Shown piece by piece: positions 23,396 through 36,290 of a DNA stretch of 64,000 nucleotides (its first letter is position 1; the number at the start of each line of letters is the position of its first letter). Origin of the DNA: Siphonodentalium dalli (lineage: Eukaryota; Mollusca; Scaphopoda; Gadilida; Siphonodentaliidae); NCBI GenBank assembly GCA_032622095.1, contig CP136064.1:113386004-113450003 (forward strand). The letters are read 5' to 3'. Both the position numbers and the translations under genes were made by a program. Below the pieces are notes generated by a model, which did not search any database, had not been told where the DNA came from, and was given only the letters and a program-made list of their open reading frames with translations.

Positions 23396-23895
23396 AGAGG
23401 TATATTGTGCCAGAGCCTGTGTGTGTAGATTGCTTGTTTAGTTAGTCATATTACTTCAAGGCGAAGCATACATCATGACATACCCGGTAACAGAGGCCAC
23501 AACCCAACTTAAAATATCCAACTGTATCTTCACTTTCCCCTTGCAAATTTCAGTCGAAAAGTAGGAAATTATACTGCTTTTGGTCTGAATCAACATATTT
23601 CACTCTAACTGCTTTTATTGGATAATCAAACTAACAGAATAATTTCAGCATATATTTATTTAAAATTTGCATTGACATTCTGAAATGTGTATTTTCAGTG
23701 TTGAAGTTGACTGCAGACAAGTGGACTGAGGGTTATCAACTTTAATCCAAACTTAGTTGTATCCCAGCCAGAATAAATAGCTAAATTTATCGAATCAGGG
23801 TCCACTGATGCTTTGGAAGATTTATCCTGTTGTTGTACAACTAGGTATGTATATCTACGCACAGTAATAAAATGACATAGGTGTATGCTCTGCAC

Positions 23896-25130
23896 TCAGA
23901 GATGTGGAAACAGAGCGGGTTTGGGGGGTGTCTTGCCCCAACTTTGGCAAACATTTCAATAGCTAGAAATTCCATGCTTGACATGACTGCAGTTGGAAAT
24001 TTCAGGCCAAATATAAGCTGAAATTGTTTTCCAACCACTGAACCAGTATCCATGCCAAATATGTTGTTTTTGCAGACCAAACTGTTGGTTGAAAATTTCT
24101 AACAATTTGGAAAATTACAATCCATTTGGAAGGGGTGCAAATAAAATTTCTAAGCTTTGACATGAAGGGTGGTTCTAATTCAATTGTCTGTTGCACTTGT
24201 GGAATTTTTGAATGAATCGGGGGGTGGATGTAGAGTTGGAAATTTGGAAATTGGACACTCTAGCCACGTCTCTGTGCAAATATTAATTTTTAATCATGTA
24301 TCACATTTTAACATAAACATGTACATATATATATATCCAGAGTTATACTACAACACTTCTTCCCAATAGTCATTCACTGTTGTTCTACCGGTACAATAAC
24401 ATGACAACATCTGAGATAAATTCAGTAAATATTACTCCCTGACCAATAAATTAGATCTAAAACTGTTGTGGAAACCTAAAATTTATTTACACAAATAATT
24501 AGTAACATAATGGCACCAATTATAACCATAATAACCCAATTGATCAGTATTTGAAAATATATTCATTATCTGATGATCTGTTTACATTGGTACTTGGAAA
24601 TGCCAAAACTTGGTAATCCTAAAGACTCTGTGAGTGATATGCAGAAGTAAAATGTTATCAGCGGTATACAGGCATATGTAGTTCCATATTGGAACTGCAT
24701 CTACATGGTTACATTGACCGATTAATTTATTTGAGATTGGTAATACACTGACGTATAACATTGAATGACCATTGGGGAAGAAACATTTATAGTATATCTA
24801 AACTCGCTACTACATGTACATGTACCTGTTTTTTAAACTCTTTTTCTCAGTGTGATGCCCCTACTCATTTAGACTCTAACACATTTACTTTTGATGATAG
24901 TAGTTTTGCTGTCTGTAATATGTTTTCTCTTTTTTTGCAATGGAGTTGACTTGTGAAAACCTTGTGATTCTGCTCCATAATGAGCTTCACCACAGTTGGA
25001 TTTTCGGGATACAGCACTTTGTCCTAATATTATATTATTTAAAGATCGCCTGTACTGCAGTGCATTCGGATTTGTGTTTGGACCATTGTATGTTGCTCTT
25101 TGCTGACAGAATTCATTCTCAATCACGTCT
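23896..25130. other. Intergenic AT-rich DNA
   Basis: Short frames only (up to 85 codons). No recognised domain, tandem repeat or hairpin. It may contain the 3' end of the transposase unit that starts at 25135 on the minus strand. Confidence 0.4.
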
Positions 25131-25134
25131 GAGT

Positions 25135-26905
25135 TTATTTGGGCTGAATAACGCTATAATTTTGTTTTGTCATTTTTTTTGAAAATTGTTCAAATCCACG
25201 AACACATGAAGCCAGATCTTCTCGTGTTTTTTGTGACGACATCAATTGCTTGGATTTTTTGTCAGCAGTTTTAGTTTTATTTGATTGATTCATCACATTG
25301 GTTTCCCATGATTCGAAATATATCAGTATCTCCATGTTTTCTGTTAGACGCTTGTCATTTTCTTTAGTGATTGGCCGTTTATCACGGAAATTTCTGATTA
25401 GCTTTGATGTCATTTCCAAAAAACTAATAGCCCATTGAGAATTTTTCCTTTTTCTCCGAGCGATGCTTTATACTCTTCCATGAGATTTAACATATCAGCA
25501 TTAAGTACATCTTCTGCCAAATGGTTCCCCATTTTCATATGATTTGTAGGGTGCATATGGTCATTGGTCAATTGCTGATGTATTTGGAGAGGGTTCCTCC
25601 TATCCCAATTGTGGGCATCTACCCACATCTGCCACTGAATAGACAAACCATTGACATGTTCCAGAACTCGGGTACAACCCTTTAATATGCCACTCTTAAG
25701 TATGTTGTTTCTTAGTTTCTTAATCACATGTGAATAGTCCACCATAAACGTTACAGTCTTTTCTGGATTTACTGGACTTACTACATTCATTATTTTGCTG
25801 AACCTTTTGATTCCATGCAGATGCATAAAGGATCGGTTACATTGCGCCCCATCCATACTTGTATATGCAGCAGTGAATCCATATAATGTCAGTCTGTCAA
25901 CAGCTTCCCAAAAGAGGGGGTATATTTGTGAGGCTTGTGCCTGTCTAGATACAAAGTGTGCAAATGAAAATATGAAGCCAGTAATCCCAAGAAATACCAA
26001 CTGTAGTATATGGTTCCCAAGTGATTTTTCTTGTTTCCCATCCTTTAATGTTGTCTGTATGTTTCCTTCTTCGCCAATGTCCGAAAACCCCACAAGTTCC
26101 TTACATCACAATTTTTAGTTATTTGGAGATCTTCTTGAATTGACATCTCATCGAATATTATTCCTCCAGTCATCCCTTCATCTGTGGTTTCAAGTCGCTT
26201 GGCCTCATTATACATCCATTCGAAAACTTCGTCCTGGAATCCTGGTTGATGTTTCACACTATTTTTGTATAAAACTAGTAAGCTTGGTGACGGCAAAATG
26301 AAAAGTTTACTGTCTCGCAAGCTTGCATATCCTTGAGGACTTCTTGTGTAAAGATCCAAACAAACAGATATTGGGTTTTTTTCAGCGTCGCCCTCTAGGA
26401 TCTGTCACATTATAATTTTTTACTTGGGTCACAATGATTTCAATCATATCTGATGATTCATTTGGCATTAGGTTTGAAAGTTCCCTTCGAAGATTAGCAA
26501 TGTTTGATTCAGTGCTGTCTAATGTTCCATCAGGGTTTGTGTTCTCTTTATCAGATGAGTTGATTTTCATTTTGCAGCATATTCTACATGTCTCATTGTC
26601 AGCTATTAGAGGTAACACTCTTTCACATTTTGCGGAACGAACTATCAGTTTTGAAGTGTTAGATTTGTTGCACAATTTTTCTACAAAATGGTACTTGCTA
26701 CATATCATATCCTTCTCATAGTTCTTGCCTTCGCACATTGCTAGCAGTTCAACTTGTTTACACACTGTCAAAATTCCATCGTTAGTAGATTTATAGGTGT
26801 CATCGATGAAATATTTTTCTAAGGGATTGTCTTTGTCTGCTACCTGCAAACTCCATTTGCCTTTTTCAAATGTTACCTTCTTCTTAATAGATATTCCATT
26901 TTAGC
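25135..26905 (-). pseudogene. P-element/THAP9-type transposase (decayed)
   Basis: Read right to left, four open blocks line up as one transposase. 26849-26382 has a Cys-rich linker. 26359-26045 contains DLYTRSPQGYASLRDSKLF and the first catalytic Asp of the RNase H fold in IIFDEMSIQEDLQI. 26093-25410 contains the second Asp in YTSMDGAQCNRSF, then DYSHVIKKLRNNI (the 'DxxHxxKxxRN' signature of P-type transposases) and an insertion-domain segment WDRRNPLQIHQQLTNDH. 25419-25135 contains NFRDKRPIT and SKQLMSSQKTREDLASCVRG. Frameshifts near 26385, 26095 and 25435 break the chain, so it is not functional. No THAP zinc finger is seen upstream. These enzymes cut and paste DNA elements with short TIRs; here the gene lies in the middle of the candidate 22-kb element. 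Confidence 0.8.
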
Positions 26906-27036
26906 AGCAACCGGTGTCAGCAACACACCCTATTAGTTAATCGTTTATGCATGCCGCCTTGAAAGACTCTTGAAAATAACTAATTGATGGCAATTTTGAA
27001 CAAATATTTCTATCAATGTTTTTGGAATCATTTATT

Positions 27037-27336
27037 TCAATACCACTGAAGATCCTTTTCCTCACTCCATTTATCTTCTTTCTCACTATTTTGCTCTTTT
27101 GGAAATAAATTTGTTACATATTTTGAGAAAATTGCCTGGTCTTGAATTATATCCTCTTCTCCCTCATTGCATGATTCAATCTTGTATGTCAAATATATGT
27201 CATCATTAGATACTTCTGCATCTTGTCTTTCTCTGACCCTGGAACAGAGCCTGAAAATAGAATCAAATACCACAATTATAAATTTGTTAAACTGAATATT
27301 TTGGTGCAGGTCACACGTCACCCCAACGATATGCAT
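27037..27336 (-). CDS. Possible upstream exon or unrelated ORF, unknown
   Basis: A 99-codon minus-strand frame just upstream of the transposase blocks, acidic in its second half (EGEEDIIQDQ, EKEDKWSEEKDL). It might be an N-terminal exon of the transposase, since it has the same strand and lies 130 bases away. It shows no THAP C2CH pattern and I recognise no domain. Confidence 0.25.
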   Translation of the reverse strand: MHIVGVTCDLHQNIQFNKFIIVVFDSIFRLCSRVRERQDAEVSNDDIYLTYKIESCNEGEEDIIQDQAIFSKYVTNLFPKEQNSEKEDKWSEEKDLQWY

Positions 27337-27570
27337 TTGGGTGGGTGTCTAATTTTAAGGAACCTGTGGCTGTGCTCCAGGTAACACAAAAAATAAAAAG
27401 ATAATGAGATGTCGGACCAATGAATTTTATTTTTATATACCGGTATTATTTCCACTCAGATTTACATGAAACTTCTATTTGTTATGTCAAGAAATCAAAT
27501 TGTTCCATCGTATTTGCCTCCAAAAATAGGGGATTATAGTAAAGGTACAGAAATGAGCACAGATCTTGAC

Positions 27571-27633
27571 ACAATAGAGAACCACCCCAAAGACATATAT
27601 ACCATATGTCTTTGGGGTTGTCTATTGTGCCAG
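27571..27633. repeat. Hairpin of the 'AATAGA' family
   Basis: CACAATAGAGAACCACCCCA, then AAGACATAT, pairs with ATATGTCTTTGGGGTTGTCT, then ATTGTG. GCCAGGTACCTG follows. It is the same design as the hairpin at 36291-36373. Confidence 0.8.
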
Positions 27634-28221
27634 GTACCTGTTGAATTAAGTGGTGTCTATCCATCCATCAGTCTGTCTATATTTAAAGTTTGTTGTCTGG
27701 ATAACTTGAACATTATTTGACATAATCTTATAGTTACGATCAATGGTAAAAAAATGCAACAGATCAGAGGAAAGCGGCCATCTGTGATTTACTGTTTACT
27801 ATTTACATTTCATCCAAAACAAGTTCAAAAAGTCACTCGTTAAAATGAGGGAAAGGATAAAATGAAATTGTTGGAAGTTTTGGTACAACAGCAAATACAA
27901 GCTTAACTTTCCGTAGCAAAAGTTTTACTTTAGCTGGAAAGCACATGTGGTTGACAGGATGCTGAAAACCTGTGGCAGGCAGTGTTAAACATGCATCAAG
28001 AGATAGTTTTGAGCTATTGTCTGTTGTGCACTGTATGATAAACAAATCATCATCTGTTAATCAATCCATATATTTCGTTCAGAAAATTATGGATTTATTG
28101 GGAATGAATAATGAATATTAACTTTGATAAAATAGTCCCGTTGACAATTTCATAAATAGTAATCCTGGTGACCAGACTTGTCTTCTGTTCATAGATGATA
28201 AATTCAGTGAAATTCCTTATA

Positions 28222-28643
28222 AAGGCCCACTTAATTTTTGAATGCCCAGATAACATTATTCCATATTATACTTCTATACCATTTGGAAGAGGAACCAAAA
28301 AAATATATATTCCACCAGAATACGAAGCAGCTGTTGCCTAGGACTGTCCACCAAGTGATAAAGATTAATTCCAAGACTTCCCCCCTCTTCAACCCATAAT
28401 GCATCAGAATTCAAACTAAGAGATAGAGTTATCCCTTTCCATTGAGTATAATAGACTTTATAGTACAGTCCGGATCAAAATTAAATACAAGACACACCTT
28501 GGTACCTCGACAAAAACAACATGTTCCCAGTTTATTCGACCATATCAATTAATAATACAATGTTTTGGAGCTTTCAAATGGTATATAGCATGGGATATGT
28601 TGTATTTAATGTGACCTGGTGATTCGAAAATTAAGTGGGCCTT
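28222..28643. mobile_element. 422-bp MITE, TA-flanked
   Basis: Terminal inverted repeats AAGGCCCACTTAATTTTTGA and the complement of TCGAAAATTAAGTGGGCCTT, with TA directly outside each end (28220-28221, 28644-28645). The interior has no ORF. A related end (AAAGGCCCATTTAATTTTCG) stands alone at about 5886. Confidence 0.75.
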
Positions 28644-29072
28644 TAATATTTATGGAAATAGTACGTACATATTTGCAGGCCTGTGTAACACAGTGTGATT
28701 TTCAAGTTATGGTGGTCATTTATAGCCCAAGACAACCACCCAGCACTATTCTCCAGTGCAAGGAAACTTTGCAAACTACATTTTAACCCTAGCAGAAACC
28801 CCGGTAAAAACTCTAATAAAGTGTAACAGATACATTACGTAAATGATTATGGTTTAACTGATTTTGCATGGGTCAAACAGGTGTTATCGATCACTGATTC
28901 AAACCGGATCTAATCAATTTTCGCATGGCCCCCAATAATTCATGCTTGATTGTAAAATTTGTGGATGGACTTGGTCAATTCTCTTCTCACTGCCTTAATT
29001 TGGTTGTGTATGAGTAGCAAACATTCTTACCGATATGTACATGTATAATTAATTGGCAATTGTTCTTTCAGA

Positions 29073-30593
29073 GTTGACTCTACAATAGTACCACGTCACA
29101 GTACAGAGATTATACATGTACATGTTCCTGAATCTACAAGAGATAGAACTGAAGGCATAGGTGATATTTAAATCGGAGAAAATGAATTCGATAAAGAGTT
29201 TGATGAATTGATTGCAAGCATGCCACCTTCTTCAGACACAACAGTGCTCCCTGTGGACTTAGATGTAAAACAAATGTTGTTAGAAACTAAAACGAAAGGT
29301 ATTACACCTATGCAGCAACAGGCAAATGAGATTTGTGATGCCTTAGTGGGCCACTTGGATCAAGTAAAGATCTTTCCATCAAGACAGTTCGAAGCTCTGA
29401 CAGATATACTGCATTCTCTGAACATTGTGTCTGATGATAGAATTCTGTCGCAAGAAGAGTTAAGACGGGTGTATGAACCATTTCATCAGTACCAAACTGG
29501 CACAAATTACAAGCTAAGCTGTTTTCTGTTGTTTTGTGATACTGTTCCTGCATCCACAGAGGTGCAATACCATATCTGTTACTGTTTAACAGTGGATGTT
29601 CGGAAGTATATTCTTCGGCAAAAGGAGATATGTTACCCAGTAGAAAACTGAACGACATCAGAGAGAGAAGTCCGAGAGGAGATGACAAGTGGTGCAAGAG
29701 GAAAGATGCGCTATGTTGGGGGATATTGCATTGCGAAATTGCTATATAAATACAATTCAATTCAGCACTACAACTGCTTCCGGTCAGGGAATTTGCAACA
29801 GGAAATCTACAACGATGCAAAGCATAAGGTTGATATACTGCGGTCACTAACAGAAGGTGAGCATTACCTGAGAGAAGGATCAAATGACCCGACCAGTTTG
29901 TCCCAGATAGATAGAAAGCAAGGCATCTCAAGAGGACTTATCTACGTTACAGAAATTTTTAGTTTCTTCTTGGAATTGTGTGAAGCAAGTTTGAAGCATC
30001 TGATTGACAATAATTTGAACATCCATTCAGATAATTTATTTTCACATATCTTAAGTGACTTAATTCGCATGCAAAGTCTATTCCACAACTGGACAAATGT
30101 AGTTAGCAGACAGCGTCTCGGTGATAGCCATACATCAGCATCTATGTCATCATTAGTGCAGTGCATGGTGGATAAAGTGGCATGCTCTCAATATCTTTTT
30201 GAAGAAGTTGTAAACAGATTTCTGCGAGTCATGCTAAACCAGTTCAGGAAAGACTTTCTGCAGGCATTGTCGGTGGCAAAAAAGATGGCGCATCGCAAGC
30301 AGATTATGGTTCCCAGTAAAGTCAGAATTCAAAGCACAGCAGTTACATTCAAATCCATAATGGATGATGATTCTGTTGGAAAAGCCAGTTCCCATAATCT
30401 GTTGAAGGCATGCATTGCGGTAGACAAGTCATATTTGAATGGTCTGAAGAAGGATGAGCTACAAACTTTATGCAGTGCATATGGTCTCAAATTTCGCAAG
30501 AAGAATAAGAAAGCTGAACTTTGTGACAAACTTGTGGAAGGTATATCTGCAGCTGATGCTATGCAGAATACTGATGTATTATGTAAGGAGTAA
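29073..30593 (+). pseudogene. TE-associated protein with SAP-like C-terminus, frame-broken
   Basis: Two long blocks in different frames. Block 1 (29208-29651) follows an acceptor-like TTTCAG at 29072, but a TAA at about 29170 lies in its frame. Block 2 (29682-30593) opens with GARGKMRYVGGYCIAKL, a motif I have met in uncharacterised multicopy proteins of marine invertebrates. Its middle part is helical and ends in a VMNQFRKDFLQAL-like segment (here MLNQFRKDFLQAL). The last 60 residues (LKKDELQTLCSAYGLKFRKK, then NKKAELCDKLVEG) fit a SAP fold, a short helix-extended-helix that binds AT-rich DNA. A frameshift near 29655 joins the blocks. The catalytic role, if any, is unknown. It lies back to back with the P-type transposase, 1.7 kb away, which could mean one transposon encoded both. 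Confidence 0.55.
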
Positions 30594-30789
30594 CTTAGTT
30601 TCTTGCATAATTAGCATGAAATTTTCGAGAAGACTGCACACAAATGATTTTTCAAGCAGATTGACATACTACTACTTGTATTCACATTGAGTACAAATTT
30701 AGGGAATGGTTGATACCGTGTCATTGAAAGTGTTTTAAAGGCAGAAAAGGTCTTCATGGAAGGTCATTTGAAAATCACAGGAAACTTTC

Positions 30790-31197
30790 AAGGCACGGAT
30801 GTCCTTTGTGGTGGGTTTTGCCGTTAAAATAGTTACATCTATTAAAATTAAAACTGCAATAAACAGAAAGACTATTAAAATATAGGCATACATGTATATT
30901 AAAATATAGATATATATTTTGTTCTGATACCAATCATAAATATAGTGTAAATAGTATGCTATTGTCAAGTTTGTATGCTTTGTTATGTAGACAAAATTGT
31001 TACAGAACCTGGCTTTTCGTTACATAACACAGCATACAAAATTTACAATAACATACTTTTTAAGCGATATTTATGATTGTATAAGAACAAAATATTTTAT
31101 GATTATGTCTATATATTAGCATTCTTTCTGCTTATGGCAGTTTTAATGGGTGTGACTAGTTTAACAGCATACCCACAGCAAAGACCATCCGTGCCTT
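30790..31197. mobile_element. 408-bp palindromic MITE
   Basis: The arms pair along their length. The left end AAGGCACGGATGTCCTTTGT, then GGTGGG, matches the complement of CCCACAGCAAAGACCATCCG, then TGCCTT. The inner part TATGCTTTGTTATGTA pairs with TACATAACACAGCATA around 30990. It resembles a full-length foldback element. A diverged relative is at about 62548-62915. Confidence 0.75.
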
Positions 31198-32520
31198 TAA
31201 AATGAAGACAGTTAGAAAAAAATTTGAAAAATATGTTGTACATGTATTTGTTCTTACTTCCATCATATTAAATAAAACCATGTTTAATTAGGTTTATCGG
31301 TATGTTTAGCGTCATCCAAGATTCTGAGAATTAAATGTGAAATGCAGTGGTTAATCCATTATTCATTTTTAATTATTTTCGATAGGTTTCTGAAGTTACT
31401 AAGTTATATAGTACAATTTAATTATAATATGTTTAGATTCATTTTATGTGAATGAAGCATATGTCTAGGGACTAAGAGTAAATGTTGCCATCAGAATGTT
31501 CACAAGGGACACTCATTGGGATAATGGACTTGTGCCCTTGACGTGTTCCAATTAATAAAGTCATATTATTTTCTGCCAAAATTCAGCAATTTATGCTTAA
31601 TATGAAATTAATTAACCAGAGTTACCGGTACAGTTGTTTGTTTACAAACAATGGTTTCCACGTGCAACATCTCATTAGTGGACAACTACTGATCATGAAA
31701 ATACAAACAAATTCTTTACATTCTTCTTGATAATGATAGTTTTTACAGAATGTTATGATTCTTTGCATGTACTCACTGTGAAGGACTCGGATGCCTTTAA
31801 TATATAATGTGAATCAGACATCAATCACAGGAATGGCTGCACTAGACACGCAATACACGAAAATGATACAAAACATTTTGTTTAAGTTGTTAGGCAGGTT
31901 TACATTGGACAAATTATAACATCACCCATCAAGCATTGATAGACTAGAGATCCACAATGTGTGGCTCGTAACAAATACGTGGTGGAGTATTTTCTGTTTT
32001 ATAAGCTCTGCATAACACTGAGTACGTATTGTTACCCAAGAGTAACAATAAAGGGTCACTCTCACCAATAAAGTGGTGAAGGGTACACATAATTTGAATA
32101 AAGTGGTGAAGCATACAGTGTTTACTATTTACCACCATGGCCATGACTACGCTGTCATTGCAAGTCCGATTTCGCTGTCTTTACAAGTGCGGAATGTGCA
32201 TTTCTAGCCCATGCGCATCCATATTTATACAGATTGACACAGAGCAGATTATTTTCCCCACCAGAGTCATAGGTTGTTATAGGCTATCGATGCTTGACAG
32301 GCAAAGTTAGAAGTTTTTAAATCTAAACCTCTCTAATAGTTCAAAGTGCCCAAATTTGCAAAATTAGTCTTCACCGATGAGCTAATTAAGATTTATGTCA
32401 TGTTTTGCATTTGTGCAGCCACATCTACATGTATATCTATTATGTAATTACACATGTTTTGCATTTATGCAGCCACGTCTACCGGTACATGTATATCTGT
32501 TATGTAAATAAACATAAGTC
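31198..32520. other. AT-rich DNA without genes
   Basis: Only short frames. A small direct repeat (CAATAAAGTGGTGAAGGGTA / GAATAAAGTGGTGAAGCATA) lies near 32067-32115. A GATGCCTTTAATATATAATG segment near 31790 resembles a MITE end. Confidence 0.4.
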
Positions 32521-32526
32521 ACTAAA

Positions 32527-35500
32527 ACACAGTGGATCAACGGACACGAACCAAAACCGGAAGTCGTAGATTTCGAGGTGGAGAAATATCTGTCGACAAA
32601 TATTTGTTGACATTTTTTGGGGAAAATAAACGCTTGGATAGCATATATGACCAACTGAAGGTGAGTGAATATTTCTTCGCTAATGTTCGGACACCGACGA
32701 TCAATTTAAGTCAGTTGTCATTGTTCGATCGCGGAAAAAATGTCATTTAATCATCGCCGCGAGACGATTTCTTCCCCAAAATATCCCAGAAAATCATACT
32801 TTTCACATTCATCGCAGACAACTGTCGCAACAACCTATACACCGATCGAAAGGCCTGTTTTCCCCCCACAAATGCATATTTTGAGTATTTTCACGGACTG
32901 TCTCAAAATTCCAAATTTCATCTTTTGATGTAGGTACCCACCTCGGAAATACTGTCCGGTTAGTCCCGAAAAATTTAATCATTAGTTGTAAAAAATCTGT
33001 CCGCTTAGTCGTGATTTTGCTGAGGCTGCCATCTTCAATTTCTGGTCGAAAACGCAATTTTGCCGCAGATGATGGGCGTTTCATTTGACTTTTGCGTGGC
33101 CACAGTGGTTCTGGGTGTTCATAATGTTGTATATGTCTCCGCATGGTACAACATAACATCCAGGCGGTGACTTATATATATAACTGAACTTTAACCTGTA
33201 ACTGAAATCCAACTACGAAGTACATGTTTGGTAAACATATAACTTTTGATGTATGTCATATTGTTAACTCTGTCTTGTCATCACTCTCGGCAGGCCGACA
33301 TAAAAAAAAATGATTTACATCCAACTTTTTTCAGAAATATGCAGCGGTGTGCCGATTTTTACCCTTAATATTTGATTATACACTCGCAACGAGTTGTGGC
33401 CCACAACTTGTGGGGTTATACAGGAAGCAGTTGTTCGTCCTTTCGTGGATGCAATTTTCCGAGTTTTTATTCCTAAGTTTTGCGGTCATTTGTTTTTTTG
33501 GCTTGGCATATATATATTTAGTACCATGGGAACATGCGAACATATATGATTATGAAATATGTCAGACCTTTTTGTGTGGAGTTATATGACATTTTTCGAC
33601 TTAGAAAATTATTGTTTTCAAAATTCAGCAATGGTTAAACAATAATGAGGAGGGGACTAAAACATACAGTCGGAGGGGTGTACGGCTATATATGTTACTA
33701 ATATTAGCTTAAGTTCAAGTCAACTAAGCGATATTATTTTATAATTCCAGGTGCTACTGGCGAGAGGATCGCATGCATGCCTTCATATATGCAACCACTG
33801 TGAGGCAAAGGCTTGCGGCTTCGCTGAGGCAATCAGGAAAACTCCAGTGTTCTTTCGAGTTGTTGTATTCTTAATCCCACCTTGGCTGTCCATTAATGTA
33901 GAAGTGTTGTGTTTCCTACATGTATATAGCGGGTAAAATTCCAATCTATAGCGTACAACTGAATGTGGAACCAGGTGCAAGTTACTTTTGTAAATATATA
34001 GGCACGTGATTTTTGTCCTGTTGTATTCAAATCGCGCCAAAATTAATTGTTTCCACATTGATTCGCACACTGGATAATTTGGTTGGGAAGTTTTTAACGC
34101 AAATGGTCGCGTATATATTCAACTTTAAGCGGACAGAAGACATGCAGACAGACCCTACTCGTTCATGTATATATAGACAAAAAAATAACTGTATGGGAGG
34201 TCAAATTCACATTTAATAATGAATTGCGCTTAAGCGCATATACCACATATCGCACTGAAGCACACATATGGCATTTGCGCATAATTGAAATGAATGGCGC
34301 TTAAGTGCAATTAATTGCGATTAAGCGCTATGAGTTGCTTGAGAGTAAGTGTAACTACCCATATAACCTAACTATTAGCATGACCGGGTGTATCTGCATT
34401 TGGCTAATTTAAACTAAAGGTCCTCAATCCGATCAGAAAGACCCATATTATAAAGATACAACAACAACAACAATAATATTTCTTCAAAATAAGCTTTTGT
34501 TATCAGAATCGATTAACTGCAAAAAATAATGCTGACCACTTCAACTATGGTATCAAATTTCCCAAAAACGTGTGATTTATAAACATTTTGTTCAACAAAA
34601 TATGGCCGTATAATAACTAAAGTATCACGAAATTTTACCGTATTACCACTTGTTTTAGAGTTATCCATCTTCATCCGCAATTTTGACCGAAACCACCCTT
34701 TTCACGGCGTGTTTCTGGGCAGCAATCAATTGAAATAACAAAGTTCAATAATCGATATCTGATCACACTTGAGCTTTGATGGGTTGGTTCCTCGACTCAA
34801 CTAAAACAGAAGGTAATACTGTCGCGAGTCACCCATTTTGTTAAAGAATTTAGGCTAGTTCACAATCCCAACTATCCAAAGCAATGAAAACAAGGAGGTG
34901 ATATGTCAATATGAGTTCAGGTTTAGTTATAGATACACCTATTTACTTACCAGGGGTACATAGTTACATACAGTATAACCATGAATTGCGCTTAATCGCA
35001 AATAATTATGCTTAAGTGCAATTGCTTAACTACAATTAAATATGAAATGTGAATTTGGCCTCTCATAGAAATGGAAATAAACATCTGCATATTTGATGGC
35101 TATAGATGCTATAATATGTAATATTAGCGAAAATTCTCCGAAATATGGGTAGGTGCCTGTAGTTTAAAACATAAAAATAAAGGGGTGTATATATACCCGA
35201 CAAATGAAGTTAAAACTTTATACAATCGTAATAAAAACTCGGGTGGTGGGTCCCGAAAGTGGCCATAATGAAAAAGAACAGCCATGGGTCCCGATTTGTT
35301 TTTTCTGAAATTAATCGAATTTTAATTGTTTTTTAAGTATCAAATTTCACGCTATATACTGGCTGAAATATCAAACTATTGGAAAATACATCTACACCTC
35401 CCACCATCAACACAATCCTGTTGCCACGGCCTTGGTCATGGAGGGCATTGTAATATTCTTGTTCTAACAATATTTCCATTAATGATTCTTTGGTTAATGA

Positions 35501-36169
35501 CCTTACACGATCTGAACGAATATATGAGAACAAATTGCAAACTGTACTCGGTAACTAAACTTGATCAGTATACTATAGTTGCAACAGAAAAGCAGTTGCC
35601 CAAAAACGTGCCACTGTTAACGAAAGGCAGCCAACCAACTAATCCATTTCGACTCTTGATTGAACAACAAAAACTGTCCGCCGGGTCTGGTGGATTGCAA
35701 CTAAATTCCGGGGTGTACAGGACTAACCGGACAGTATTTTCGAGGTGGGTACCTGCATCAAAAGATGAAATTTGGAATTTTGAGACAGTCCGTGAAAATA
35801 CTCAAAATATGCATTTGTGGGGGGAAAACAGGCCTTTCGACCGGTATATATGTTGTTGCGACAGCTGTCTGCGATGAATGTGAAAATTATGATTTTCTGG
35901 GATATTTTGGGGAAGAAATCGTCTCGCGGCGATGATTAAATGACATTTTTTCCGCGATCGAACAATGACAACTGACTTAAATTGATCGTCGGTGTCCGAG
36001 CATTAGCGAAGAAATATTCACTCACCTTCAGTTGGTCAGATATGCTATCCAAGCGTTTATTTTCCCAAAAAACCGTCAAAAAATGTCAACAAATATTTGT
36101 CGACAGATATTTCTCCACCTCGAAATCTACGACTTCCGGTTTTGGTTCGTGTCCGTTGATCCACTGTGT
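32527..36169. mobile_element. 3.6-kb foldback element
   Basis: Arms of about 440 bases (32527-32965 and 35730-36169) are highly similar reverse complements, starting ACACAGTGGATCAACGGACA, then CGAACCAAAACCGGAAGTCG. Target duplication is uncertain: there are a few A residues on both sides. The loop holds another inverted-repeat element (34190-35075) and no recognised gene. Frames of 183 and 116 codons share about 50 near-identical residues only because they translate the two arms. Confidence 0.7.
34190..35075. mobile_element. Inverted-repeat element with TTAAGCGC words
   Basis: The ends GAGGTCAAATTCACATTTAA and the complement of GAAATGTGAATTTGGCCTC match. Near both ends are clusters of GCGCTTAAGCGC, TTAAGTGCAATT and TTAAGCGC-type words (about 34226-34332 and 34985-35030). 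The middle (34650-34810: GGCGTGTTTCTGGGCAGCAA ... TGATGGGTTGGTTCCTCGAC) is related to the MITE at 60602-61035. Confidence 0.6.
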
Positions 36170-36290
36170 AAAAGCTTCTTACATTTTGTGTATGAATATC
36201 AATATTTGGCCATCCTTTACAACTAAGGTTAGAAACATCAGTTAGAAATTGTTTACAAAAATGAGGTTAAATTCATTCTGCTATATATTG

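Larger units (their letters stand above)
22577..23842 (+). pseudogene. PIF1-like helicase, C-terminal exons (broken)
   Basis: The first exon, about 22577-22680, encodes the end of a superfamily-1B helicase: a segment ending FQFPLKLAYAITIHKSQ. This is the PIF1 'AxTIHKSQG' motif, which contacts nucleotide and DNA. Here the Gly after SQ is Val. It stops at a good donor (CG|GTAAGT). An acceptor (TTTTCAG) at 23698 opens the second exon, which reads VEVDCR in phase with the first. The usual 'GQxxVAxGRA' helicase motif is then missing. A shifted frame continues SGLRVINFNPNLVV, followed by a stop. Loss of that motif plus the frameshift means the copy is dead. The upstream Walker motifs were not found. 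It could come from a Helitron, a host PIF1 gene or another large transposon; no HUH Rep domain is visible. Confidence 0.75.

Noticed and set aside
22577-23842. Helitron
   Set aside because: A PIF1-like C-terminus alone is not enough: no HUH Rep domain and no CTRR-type hairpin end were seen.
32809-35877. Shared ~50-residue peptide in two ORFs (33.0 kb minus, 35.8 kb plus)
   Set aside because: The two ORFs translate the two inverted arms of one foldback element; similarity follows from DNA identity and no domain is recognisable.
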